NCBI GenBank assembly: GCA_025349905.2
Contig: MU624922.1
Location: 1-17,261, forward strand
Length of the DNA: 17,261 bases
From: Blastocladiella britannica
Lineage: Eukaryota; Blastocladiomycota; Blastocladiomycetes; Blastocladiales; Blastocladiaceae
Reading direction: 5' to 3'
The notes beneath the pieces were generated by a model that was not told the DNA's origin, searched no databases, and worked only from the letters and a program-made list of their open reading frames with translations. Positions 10,501-17,261 of this stretch are shown one piece after another; the first letter of the stretch is position 1, and each line of letters begins with the position of its first letter. A program made the position numbers and the translations under genes.

Positions 10501-11845
10501 GCAGTGGGTTCCCGGGTGTCAACCGCCCATACAGCCATCTCTCGGCCGACATGGCCATGGACAGCGGCAGCGAGTTCCAGCCGCCCTATAGCTCGCGGTC
10601 ACTGGTGGCGCTGGACTGTGCGCTTACGTGGGTGTGCTTTCATTCCAACCTTAAGACCATGGATGAAGAGTGGTCCAAGCTCCGGGTCATGGTGGACTCG
10701 CGGCTCAAGGTATTTTGTTATTTTCCTTTTCATTTTTCATCTTTCTCGATTGACTCAACTGATAAAAATACAAATAGGACGAGTACCTCGACCACATCTT
10801 CCCCGTCGCCCACTTACTCGGATTCGCGTACCACACCCTGCCTTGCATTCACAAGAACATTAAGCAGCACCTGCCCGAGGTGAAATCGGCGCGCTGCCAC
10901 TGCCAAAAGGTCCTGGACCTGCTCACAACCAACCTGGACGAACAGTGGCAGGCGTGCCGCGATTTCCTGCAACAGCCGACGCCCGCGTCGCGAGCCGAGC
11001 TGGTGACGGAAGTCACGGGCACGATCCGGCGCACGGCGCTGGCGGTGCGAGGGTTCCGCGCCAACCAGGCCGCGACCGAGGGCCCGCCTGCGCACTGCTT
11101 GCGGGTCGCGCAGTCGAAACGGATCGGCGATTTCGTGCAGTCGATCCTGGTCCTGGACAGCGAGCTGGCGGCCATGATGCCCGAAAGCCACCTGACGTTT
11201 GCCGAGCAGTGCGAGCTGGCCAAAACCACTGCCGCAGCGACAGCCGCCACATCGGCGTCCCCCTCGTTCGCACTCAACCTCGAGTTTGACCTGGTAGTCG
11301 CCGGACTCGAGCAGGTGCTCATGCTCAGCCCGGACTGGCGGTGGTGGCTGATCTTGTTCCGGCAAGCGCTGCGGCTGGTGCCGACGAGTAAAGGGCAGCG
11401 ACAGCGGTTTGTTCGCGGGGTATTGCTGACGCGCGGGGCATTGTCGGCGTGGCGCCGCGGAAGTCCAGGAATGCACACGCTGCTGATGGGCGTGGCCCGG
11501 TCGCTCACGGCCCACTGCCAGACGCCCGGCGCCGACGTGCGCGCGGCCCTGGACGACGTCGAGTGCGTTGCGCGCGTGGTCGCCGACGGACCTATGCGCC
11601 GTCGCGCCCAGGATGTCGATGTCGACGACGACGCGGGCGAGGTGTTTGCGGTACTTGCTACGCGCCCGCATAGCGCCGGCAGTGGGCGCGCGGCATGGGT
11701 CGCGCTCGTCGACGCGGTGCGGCTTATGGTGCAGGCGGCAGTCGCGGCATCGACGGACCCGGTGGCGGCCGAGCGGGCGCTGGTGGATGCCATTGGGCGC
11801 AAGCGGTGGCGGCGCATGCTGAGCGAGGTCATGGTGGTTGGATAA
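7539..11845 (+). CDS. Large unrecognised protein (about 1381 residues)
   Basis: Exons 7539-10303, 10397-10709 and 10778-11845. I do not recognise the family. The first roughly 250 residues are basic and low-complexity, rich in Pro, Ser, Ala and Gln. Two polyproline stretches follow (about residues 347-357 and 536-545). The rest is largely alternating hydrophobic and small residues in long helical-looking segments without a signal peptide or clear transmembrane helix, which suggests an alpha-solenoid scaffold; this is an inference. The most conserved-looking part is the C-terminal third: EGSFAYFEGQFWLAIEEP, ALTWVCFHSNLKTMDEEW, DEYLDHIFPVAHLLGFAYH and a Cys/His cluster SARCHCQKVLDLL. The start at 7539 is chosen over an in-frame ATG at 7464 because it follows an A-rich leader like its neighbours and the earlier ATG lies in AT-rich promoter sequence. 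It diverges from the CFAP92-like gene, so a flagellar role is possible but unproven. Confidence 0.75.
8578..8604 (+). repeat. Proline-codon run 1
   Basis: CCN-rich stretch coding a run of prolines broken by one Ile, followed by an Ala/Thr-rich segment, inside the large unknown protein. Possible ligand for SH3, WW or profilin-type modules, or just a flexible linker. Confidence 0.8.
9145..9174 (+). repeat. Proline-codon run 2
   Basis: A CCA/CCG tract coding nine consecutive prolines between two helical-looking segments of the large unknown protein. Probably an interdomain linker. Confidence 0.85.
10304..10396 (+). other. Intron 1 of the large unknown gene; tandem donors
   Basis: Two donors lie 4 nt apart: GTATGT at 10300 and GTTCTC at 10304. 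With the acceptor TCTTAG ending at 10396 only the second keeps the frame that codes EGSFAYFEGQFW, although the first matches the donor consensus better. The intron contains A12 (10347-10358) and A7 (10378-10384) tracts. Confidence 0.65.
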
Positions 11846-11897
11846 CCTTTTTTGTTTGTCTCTTTTTCGCTGCAGCATCAACTCTACATCTCGAACA
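11846..11897 (+). promoter_or_regulatory. 52-bp gap between same-strand genes
   Basis: All that separates the stop of the large unknown gene from the next ATG. It is T-rich (TTTTTTGTTTGTCTCTTTTT) and ends with an AG-containing TCGCTGCAG, which looks like a pyrimidine tract plus splice acceptor. It may be the 3' part of a 5'-UTR intron or a trans-splice-like acceptor, or simply a short leader. Confidence 0.4.
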
Positions 11898-13243
11898 ATG
11901 GGAAACCGCAGCTCGTCGCCGATCGTCGCCTCGGACGCGCATCCGTCCAGCCAGCTCGGCGGGCTCGCCAATATACCATCAACGGCTGCTCCCGGACCCG
12001 CATATGGTGGTGCCACTCTTGAAGCATCAGTGGACGCGATCATGGCCGCGCGTCTGGACTCGATCCTGCCGCCACCGCACAAGCACCCGCTGTGCGTGTT
12101 TACCGCGTCCGACCCACTGATCTGGGCGCTCGAGACGTTTTGCCGCCGCAATATCTCGTCGCTCCCGATCCAGGTGGCCGAAAACGACGGCGGGAGCGGC
12201 AACAAATACGCATTGCTGGACACGACCGACGTGATGGCATTCTGCTGTGCGCGCGCTGCTGCTGTAAAGGAGGGCGATGACGCGATTCAGGCATGGTCGA
12301 GCGAATTCATTCAAGCACTGGTCCAGACGCCGTGCATGGACGTTGTCAGTGCGTCCATCTTTCCTTGGGGCCCAATCCCGTTCCATTAAAAAAATGAAAA
12401 ATAGACTTTTCGGCCATGAACCCGACCCTCAGCACGACGCACTCGGCGTCCGTCCTCGCCACCACCCGCTCTTTACTGTCCGCCAACGCACACCGGCTGT
12501 TAGTGTACAACGACGACGCGCGATCCGGGTTCATTGAGCACGTGGTCACCCAGACGCATCTGCTGCAGTACCTGCACGCGCACCTGAACGCCCTCTTGTT
12601 ACCATCCAACATGTCCCCGTCCGGATCCGTGGCATCGCTATCATTCTTTCCCGCCGTCAGCTCTACGCGTCGCGCACTACGCACGCTACCCGCATCAATG
12701 CGCGTGTGCGATGCATGGACGCAGCTGGTCGCATGGGGAGTCCACCGCGCGCCCGTGGTGTACGGGCCCGACGACCCGTTGCCGGCCGGGTGGCCGGCTG
12801 AGTTAAGGGTGGGCATCTTTGGCGCATGGGACGCGCCGCCGGTGTTGCTGCGCGCGGCGGGGAGTAAGTTGGTGGATGATGACGGTGGGACGGTGGTGTC
12901 AGCGGCGCGTGCGACATCGCCGCGGGACAATTCCGGTTCCAGGTCTCCCACTTCAAATTCACCAACATCAGGGAGCCGGTGGGGCACTCGGGACGGCCGG
13001 GCCACACCGGATCCTCCATCGCCAGGGATGCTCCCGGTCTACGTCCCGATCGGTCAGGTTGCCCGGCCGGCGTGCGTGGTGGATCTCGACGACTCGCTTG
13101 CCAGCGTGGTGCTGGCGCTGGCCACGAAAGCGCGCGAAGTGATTGCCGTGGACGGCGTCAGTGATCCGGTCATGATGGCCACGCAAGGCGACTGTATTCG
13201 GTTTGTGCTCGAGGCGCTTGACCGGTCACAGGCGCTCGCTTAA
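11898..13243 (+). CDS. CBS-domain protein with N-myristoylation motif
   Basis: Exons 11898-12348 and 12405-13243 joined across a 56-nt GTGCGT...AATAG intron give 429 residues; without the splice it falls into two separate reading frames. The start MGNRSSS fits the N-myristoylation pattern (Gly2, Ser6), so the protein is probably membrane-tethered. Four CBS-like segments are visible: HPLCVFTASDPLIWALETF (about 63-81), SANAHRLLVYND followed by FIEHVVTQTHLLQYLHAHL (about 171-211), CDAWTQLVAWGVHRAPVVY (about 251-269) and SLASVVLALATKAREVIAV with a final ATQGDCIRFVLEAL (about 375-420). Paired CBS domains bind adenosyl nucleotides and regulate partner enzymes, as in AMPK gamma subunits and Sds23; which partner applies here is unknown. 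A Ser-rich low-complexity linker separates the third and fourth segments. Confidence 0.85.
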
Positions 13244-13336
13244 CTCGCTACTTCTATCCATACACTGTAATCATCTTAATCCGCATTTTTTTTTTTTTTT
13301 TGCCCAAGAAAGGTTTACATGAATATAAAATAATGG
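13244..13336. terminator. Shared 3' region of the CBS and RING genes
   Basis: 93 bases between two convergent stop codons. It has a T16 run at 13286-13301 (A16 on the minus strand) and an A/T-rich ATGAATATAAAATAATGG near the minus-strand stop. No gene is seen. Both 3' ends probably lie here. Confidence 0.45.
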
Positions 13337-14457
13337 TTACAAGGTGGATCCGGAAACAGCAGAGGAGGGTGCAGCGGTAAGGGAGAACGAGTCCATGGAT
13401 CTTCGCCGCGCATTCAACATCTCCTCAACATTCTGGAAACATACGGTTGTCAATAAAAGACTGATGATATGTCGTGATCCACGCACCAAACCACACTGGG
13501 GACATGCGTCATTGTCCATAAAGCGCCGCCGAGCGCACACTTCATGCACCACGTGCGAGCATGGAAGTCGGAGCAGCGTGTCGCCGGCAACGTACGGCAC
13601 GCGACACAGCAGGCAGAGACCTATGGCCGGCGCGTCCGGAGACGCCGGCTTGTAATTGAAGGATTCAAGTGGTGACAAGGTAATTGCGGGACCCAGGCCG
13701 CGCTCCACGAGCGCATGTTCAATGGGATCGTTTTCACCGCGACCGGTTACAGCTGACGTTGATGCCATGATGCCAACTGGGAACATTGATTCGAGGCCCA
13801 GGAAAAACACGGGCAACGCCAGCTGAATGTACTCAACGAGGATCCATAGCAATGTGAACAAGGCGAGCCTTGGCGATTCGGGGCAGGATCCTATTGTGAA
13901 TGAGATCGTCAATCTGATAGATGAAAGTCAAGGTGCACGAAGATATTGTACCCGCAACAAAGACAATGTTGGAGACAACGATGAGCACAATGTACACGAC
14001 ATTCGACACTTGCAGAGCTCTGCAAATAGTACTGCGATGGTGAGCAATCGCAATCGAAAACATGAAAGTGTAGGTACACAGACCGTTTCCACCAGACTCC
14101 AACATCCGCTGCAATCGCTGCTCCATCCATTGCTGGCACCGAGTAATCCTTGGGCGCCATGCTGTCGTATTTGAACGAGGCCACAATCACGGGGAACCGC
14201 AGTACCGCGACAATGAACGCGGCGATATTCATCCCCGCATAGCCCGGACACGACTGGGCCACCGCCAGCTCGGACTCAACCAGTTTGCCGTTCGGCGTGG
14301 CCGGAAACTCTTCCTTGAGGTACGCCTCGCGTATACCGAGAATAGGGAGCGCAATCTCGGTGAGCGAGAGCACTAGAAGCACTGCAAAGTACGCGCGCGA
14401 GAGGCGCGCGGCACCGAACCAGCGATACTTGCGCTGTTGTTGTTGATGTGCTGTCAT
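13337..14457 (-). CDS. Multi-pass RING-H2 E3 ubiquitin-ligase-like protein
   Basis: Exons 14457-14084, 14031-13952 and 13890-13337 give 335 residues; introns are 52 and 61 nt and phases match. Four hydrophobic helices precede the RING: about 22-41 (AYFAVLLVLSLTEIALPIL), 76-95, 136-151 (VVYIVLIVVSNIVFVA) and 160-184 (LALFTLLWILVEYIQLALP). The RING lies at about 244-284 with spacing C-x2-C-x14-C-x-H-x2-H-x2-C-x10-C-x2-C, a complete RING-H2 set of eight zinc ligands, so it is predicted active as an E2-binding module facing the cytosol. The layout resembles membrane-anchored RING ligases of endomembranes, but the substrate is unknown. Start 14457 is chosen for its CAAATG context and because upstream in-frame Met codons (14517, 14634) add a segment without helix or motif; 14517 remains possible. 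Confidence 0.8.
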
Positions 14458-14637
14458 TTGGTACTGATTAGCCGGGCGAGAGGACCACAAGGCGAGGTCG
14501 AATCTAAATAAATACATGGCATGAGGTGCAAGTGTGTGTCCACGCGACCATGCGAGCCGCGGTCGTTTTTGATTTGTTGGATTCGGAAGGGACGGGATGT
14601 CAAGTTGGGGAAAGAGAACCCGAGAACAGTTCATTCA
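14458..14637 (-). promoter_or_regulatory. Interval between Sen54 and the RING gene
   Basis: 180 bases between two minus-strand genes holding the 3' end of Sen54 and the promoter of the RING gene. On the minus strand ATGTATTTATTTAG (about 14517-14504) is the most A/T-rich element. The reading frame of the RING protein is open through it, so an N-terminal extension cannot be excluded. Confidence 0.35.
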
Positions 14638-15538
14638 TCAGCGACCGTACGCCACGCCGCCCCCCCGCACGCTAAAAAAATGCACCTGGCCCTGGTCCAC
14701 AAACGCAAGGACGCACGCGGCCATTGGGCACGCCTTTCGTGGCCGGGAGCGTGGGATCACCGGCCGGCCCCCTTCCTGATTCGCACTCATCACCACAAAG
14801 TCCACCGGCGGCGGATCACCTAGCTTAAAGTGCGGGGTCGGCTTCCACACATTGTACATCCACTGCGGGTCTTCGGGCCTTGAAGGAGGTAAAGACTCGA
14901 ACTTGGCGCCCAAGACAGCGGTGACGCACTTGGTCAGAATCGTCCACCATGCCAAAGACAGGAATTGCACGATCCACACCGCCAGACCAGAGTCGGCGCC
15001 TTTGTGGCCATGGCGGGGCCTTGGCGCGTCCAAAAAGCCCTCTCCGGCTGGAGCAACAATGTACCCTGCGCGCTTGAGTTCGCAATAGATCTGTCCTTTC
15101 CTTGATCGTCATTCAATTGAAGGCGTATAACATGAGGGTACGCACAGTGTAGCGGGCAGGAAACGCGTCATTGCACGCGGCAAATACGCGCGCGCGCCAC
15201 TGGCGGACGCTCAGTTGCTGTGCATCGCCGCCATTCAAACTATCGGGAACGGCAAGCGCGAGATCGCCGCGCTCGAGCAAAAACAGCGCCTCCTCGGGCC
15301 AAATCCACTGGACGTTGCCGTTGGCCCGCTGACCCATGCGCATGATGGTGGTGCCCTTGCTCGAAATGACCTTGGCGCGTTTACGCAATGGGTCCCATTC
15401 CGCCAGCGACGCGTTTTTGGTGGGACGCGTCGGAACCGAGTCGGTCAGCGCCTGGTGCCATGCCGCCAGTGCGTCCGGGAGCAGCTCTGGCTTGAGCTTG
15501 TCCTGAAGCTGTTCCAGTTCGGTTGTCGTCGTAGTCAT
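14638..15538 (-). CDS. SEN54: tRNA-splicing endonuclease subunit Sen54
   Basis: Exons 15538-15146 and 15090-14638 with a 55-nt GTGCGT...GACAG intron give 281 residues. The N-terminal Sen54 domain shows SLAEWDP (about 44-50), TIMRMGQRANGN and the signature WIWPEEALFLLERGDLAL (about 78-95). The splice creates RYT|IYCELKRAGYIV, the family's YxxLKRxGYIV element. The C-terminal domain carries MYNVWKPTPHFKLGDPPPVDF (about 209-229, shown in part as WKPTPHFK), the usual xVWxPxxxFKxxxPxxPDF pattern. Sen54 is a non-catalytic subunit that pairs with Sen2 in the heterotetramer that excises introns from pre-tRNAs. At 281 residues it is shorter than yeast Sen54 (about 467), lacking much of the middle. The start matches an ACCATG context 23 bases after a TATAAAA. 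Confidence 0.9.
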
Positions 15539-15591
15539 GGTCGTCGGAGTACAAATGAAATTTTATATGCTCAAAAGAGAAAAGTCTTCAG
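15539..15591 (-). promoter_or_regulatory. 53-bp promoter of Sen54 with TATA-like box
   Basis: Only 53 bases separate the TMEM164-like stop (15592) from the Sen54 ATG. On the minus strand GCATATAAAATTTC includes TATAAAA (plus coordinates 15561-15567), 22 bases before the start codon. If it is a TATA box, the transcript leader would be extremely short. Confidence 0.45.
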
Positions 15592-17112
15592 TCACTCGAC
15601 CTTCTTATGGTCATGCTTGCCCCGTCCCAGCGAGATCTTGTTGGCGATCCAAAGACTCGCCTCCCACAGCCCAAACCGCATCCCAGCCGTGAGCACGCCG
15701 CCGGCGACAAACATGGCCACGCGGTACCACTTGCCCAGCGCCTCGAGTGGGCCTGGGGGCATCACCTATATTTTACGCGAATGAGTATCATTGATGCGAT
15801 GCGAGAAAGAAAGGAAAAGTGTATGTACCAAAACGTAGTTCAAGTTCACGCCCGAAATGACGCCCAAGATGGCGAGCAGTGCCGAGTGATACAGGCCCAT
15901 GGCGATCAACGAGAGCGCACACACGATACTGCGGCGCGGGATCACGCGGAACTCACCCACGCGCGCGGCGTACACTGGCACAGTCAAAAGGAGCACATGC
16001 TCGGCAACAAAGTTGAAGACGTGCAGCGGCGTGGTGTGCGTCCGCAGATCGGGCATCGCGAGGGCCAGGACCGCGCCCCTGTTATATTTGTTCAAGTCAA
16101 TAAAAACCACGGAAGTTTGTAAAGAAAGAATGTATACCACTGTGAAGGGAAAAACATGTTGAGGAGCAAGTCGCGCGGCCGCCATGCGCGCGGCATTGCC
16201 AGCAGACAGGCCAGGATAAGCGCCGACATGTGGCATGGCTGCAGCATGAAAAACAAGGATCCCTGCTGCCATTTCTGCTCAAACGTGATGGCCCAGGACG
16301 CCAGCAAGAGTAGCGCGGGAACGCCTGCACGCAGCAGACGCGGAACCGTCGGGTGTGCCGCAGCAATATCCGTGGGCGACACATACTCGGGGTCGACATC
16401 AGACCACGGCTGCTCTCGGGACAATGCAATATCTCCACTATCGCTGTCGGATTCGTCATTGTCCGTGTCAGCAGGCCCGGGAGTGTCCTCCGAGACGCCG
16501 AGCGCGGTCGCCAGGTCCATGGAGGAAGCAGCAGCGCGCCGTGACGCCTCGTCCAGTGCTGCAGTCAGGGATTCCGCAGCCTCGTGAGCGCGTGACCGCA
16601 CAGCCTCGGACGCGCCATGCAGCGTGTCGCGGGCGTGGCCCACTGACTGGTGCATTGATTCGCGGGCGTGATCGAGCGACTGCGCGAGGTGCGCATTCAA
16701 GTTGTGCAGCCCTTGCGATGCGGTCAGTGTCAGGACCGACGCACTGTACCAATGCAAAGAATGAGCCTCGATTCGGAATAATGGTAAGGATTAATAAGCC
16801 GAACCGACGCGACAGTCCGCGACTACTGGGAAGATGCGCGGCAATGTCGCTCCGACGTCTGTATACAGCCCGAATAACGGGTAAAGCAGCCAGGAACAGC
16901 GCGTTGATGCCGATAAACTCGTAGACGTGTTGGCGCGGCGTCAGGAACCAGAATCCAAAGTAGTCGGCCTCGGCTGGCGATCCCGCGTGCGATAGTGGCG
17001 AAGTGCGTTGCAGAAACCGCGCAGCCGCCGCCACCACTACCTCGTCCAGGTACAGGAATGGCGCCGAGATGGAATCGGCAGCGGATTGGGCGGCTGCGAC
17101 CAGAAAGAGCAT
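15592..17112 (-). CDS. TMEM164: TMEM164-family multi-pass membrane protein
   Basis: Exons 17112-16805, 16743-16138, 16078-15829 and 15765-15592 give 445 residues; introns are 61, 59 and 63 nt. Family landmarks: an early FWFLTPRQ segment followed by a helix at about 65-84, a helix at 241-258, MLQPCHMSALILACLL (about 269-284), GAVLALAMPDLRT after the second junction, VFNFVAEHVLLLTVPVY, YHSALLAILG, and GVNLNYVL joined to PPGPLEALGKWYR at the last junction, matching the TMEM164 NLN...DPFxGxxYR element. Human TMEM164 is reported as a cysteine-dependent acyltransferase making arachidonoyl ether-phosphatidylethanolamine; the Cys-His of the PCH motif (about 273-274) is retained. Unusually, about 135 residues between helices 1 and 2 (about 104-238) form an amphipathic repeat region plus an acidic Ser/Asp/Glu stretch, explaining the length beyond the usual 300. 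The first-intron donor is not unique. Confidence 0.82.
16518..16715 (-). repeat. Tandem 11-residue repeats inside the TMEM164-like protein
   Basis: Residues about 113-178 fall into six consecutive 11-residue units. The clearest are QSLDHARESMH (124-134) and QSVGHARDTLH (135-145), then GASEAVRSRAH (146-156). Each unit has hydrophobic or small residues at matching places with charged residues between. The DNA itself has diverged, so this is a protein-level periodicity. Confidence 0.75.
16744..16804 (-). other. TMEM164-like intron 1, donor uncertain
   Basis: Acceptor GGTACAG is fixed by the downstream frame. Two donors keep phase 2: GTTCGG (intron 61 nt, used here) and GTCGCG nine bases upstream (70 nt), which would drop three residues. 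Neither matches the GTATGT/GTACGT type common elsewhere in the window. Confidence 0.55.
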
Positions 17113-17261
17113 TTTTGAAGTGATAGTTTTTCTCCACACCAGTGAATTCAATTCAAGAAAAAGTGATTGAATGGATTTTAATCCCTGTTGAAAGAGAATC
17201 CGTCGCCCACTTTGCGAGCCCAGCATTGGCTGCAGGAAGCCATTGCCTTGCTGAAAAAAAA
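17113..17261 (-). promoter_or_regulatory. Upstream region of the TMEM164-like gene
   Basis: On the minus strand the frame stays open up to an ATG at 17226, but the start at 17112 has the better A-rich context (CAAAAATG) and family members need no extra N-terminus. An A8 run ends the window; read on the minus strand it is T8 followed by CAG, which could be an intron acceptor in the 5' leader. No other gene is visible. Confidence 0.4.

Noticed and set aside
9760..10863. Plus-strand 367-codon open frame overlapping the large gene
   Set aside because: Alternate-frame shadow, very Arg/Pro-rich, running straight through an intron; the other frame has clear protein character.
11820..11900. Fusion of the large unknown gene with the CBS gene across a GT...CTGCAG intron
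   Set aside because: Available donors near the stop are phase 0, but the CBS frame would need phase 2; the MGNRSSS start also argues for a separate protein.
10814..12223. 469-codon antisense open frame opposite the end of the large gene and the CBS gene
   Set aside because: It is the GC-rich mirror of two supported genes, its Arg/His/Ala-rich translation lacks motifs, and it crosses an intergenic gap.
12349..12416. Two separate genes for the N- and C-terminal parts of the CBS protein
   Set aside because: A clean 56-nt intron with matching phase joins them and completes the CBS pattern.
13928..14251. Frameshift or pseudogene in the RING gene where membrane helices change reading frame
   Set aside because: A 52-nt GTCTGT...CGCAG intron (14032-14083) and a 61-nt GTACAA...CAATAG intron (13891-13951) join the frames with matching phases.
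1..17261. Bacterial operon, mobile element, CRISPR array, tRNA or rRNA
   Set aside because: Genes are intron-split with no Shine-Dalgarno pattern; no transposase, terminal repeats, regularly spaced direct repeats or cloverleaf or rRNA-like sequence was seen by eye.

Overview
The window is eukaryotic. Eight protein-coding genes, most broken by short introns (about 46-104 nt, GT...AG, clearly more AT-rich than the exons), sit in GC-rich, strongly codon-biased DNA with intergenic gaps of only 50-180 bp. Two genes are flagellar (an SPAG6/PF16 axonemal armadillo-repeat protein and a CFAP92/KIAA1257-like protein), while a Dug3-type glutamine amidotransferase and a Sen54 tRNA-splicing subunit fit a fungus-like gene set. 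Taken together this suggests a flagellated (zoosporic) fungus, for example Blastocladiomycota or Chytridiomycota, but that is an inference. No mobile element, CRISPR array, rRNA or tRNA was seen.

Layout. 170-1321 (+): DUG3-like amidotransferase, 4 exons. 1410-3912 (+): SPAG6/PF16, 3 exons, with long Ala/Gly/Ser-rich insertions and tail. 4002-7414 (-): CFAP92-like protein, 7 exons, tail-to-tail with SPAG6. 7539-11845 (+): large unrecognised protein of about 1381 residues, 3 exons, head-to-head with the CFAP92-like gene across a 124-bp shared promoter. 11898-13243 (+): N-myristoylation-motif CBS-domain protein, 2 exons. 13337-14457 (-): four-TM RING-H2 protein, 3 exons. 14638-15538 (-): Sen54, 2 exons. 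15592-17112 (-): TMEM164-family membrane protein, 4 exons. The last 150 bp hold only its upstream region.

How the genes relate. These are independent transcription units, not an operon. The clearest functional link is the SPAG6 / CFAP92-like pair. The unknown 1381-residue protein shares its promoter interval with the CFAP92-like gene and may be co-expressed with it. The remaining genes (glutathione catabolism, tRNA splicing, ubiquitin ligase, nucleotide-sensing CBS protein, lipid remodelling) look like ordinary housekeeping or regulatory neighbours. All exon junctions below were worked out by hand by requiring GT...AG borders, matching phase, and continuity of recognisable protein motifs; ambiguous junctions are flagged.

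Most unusual points: a run of 11-residue amphipathic repeats inserted into the TMEM164-like lipid enzyme, the large disordered additions to SPAG6, the unrecognised large protein, and the very tight same-strand gene spacing (52-53 bp).
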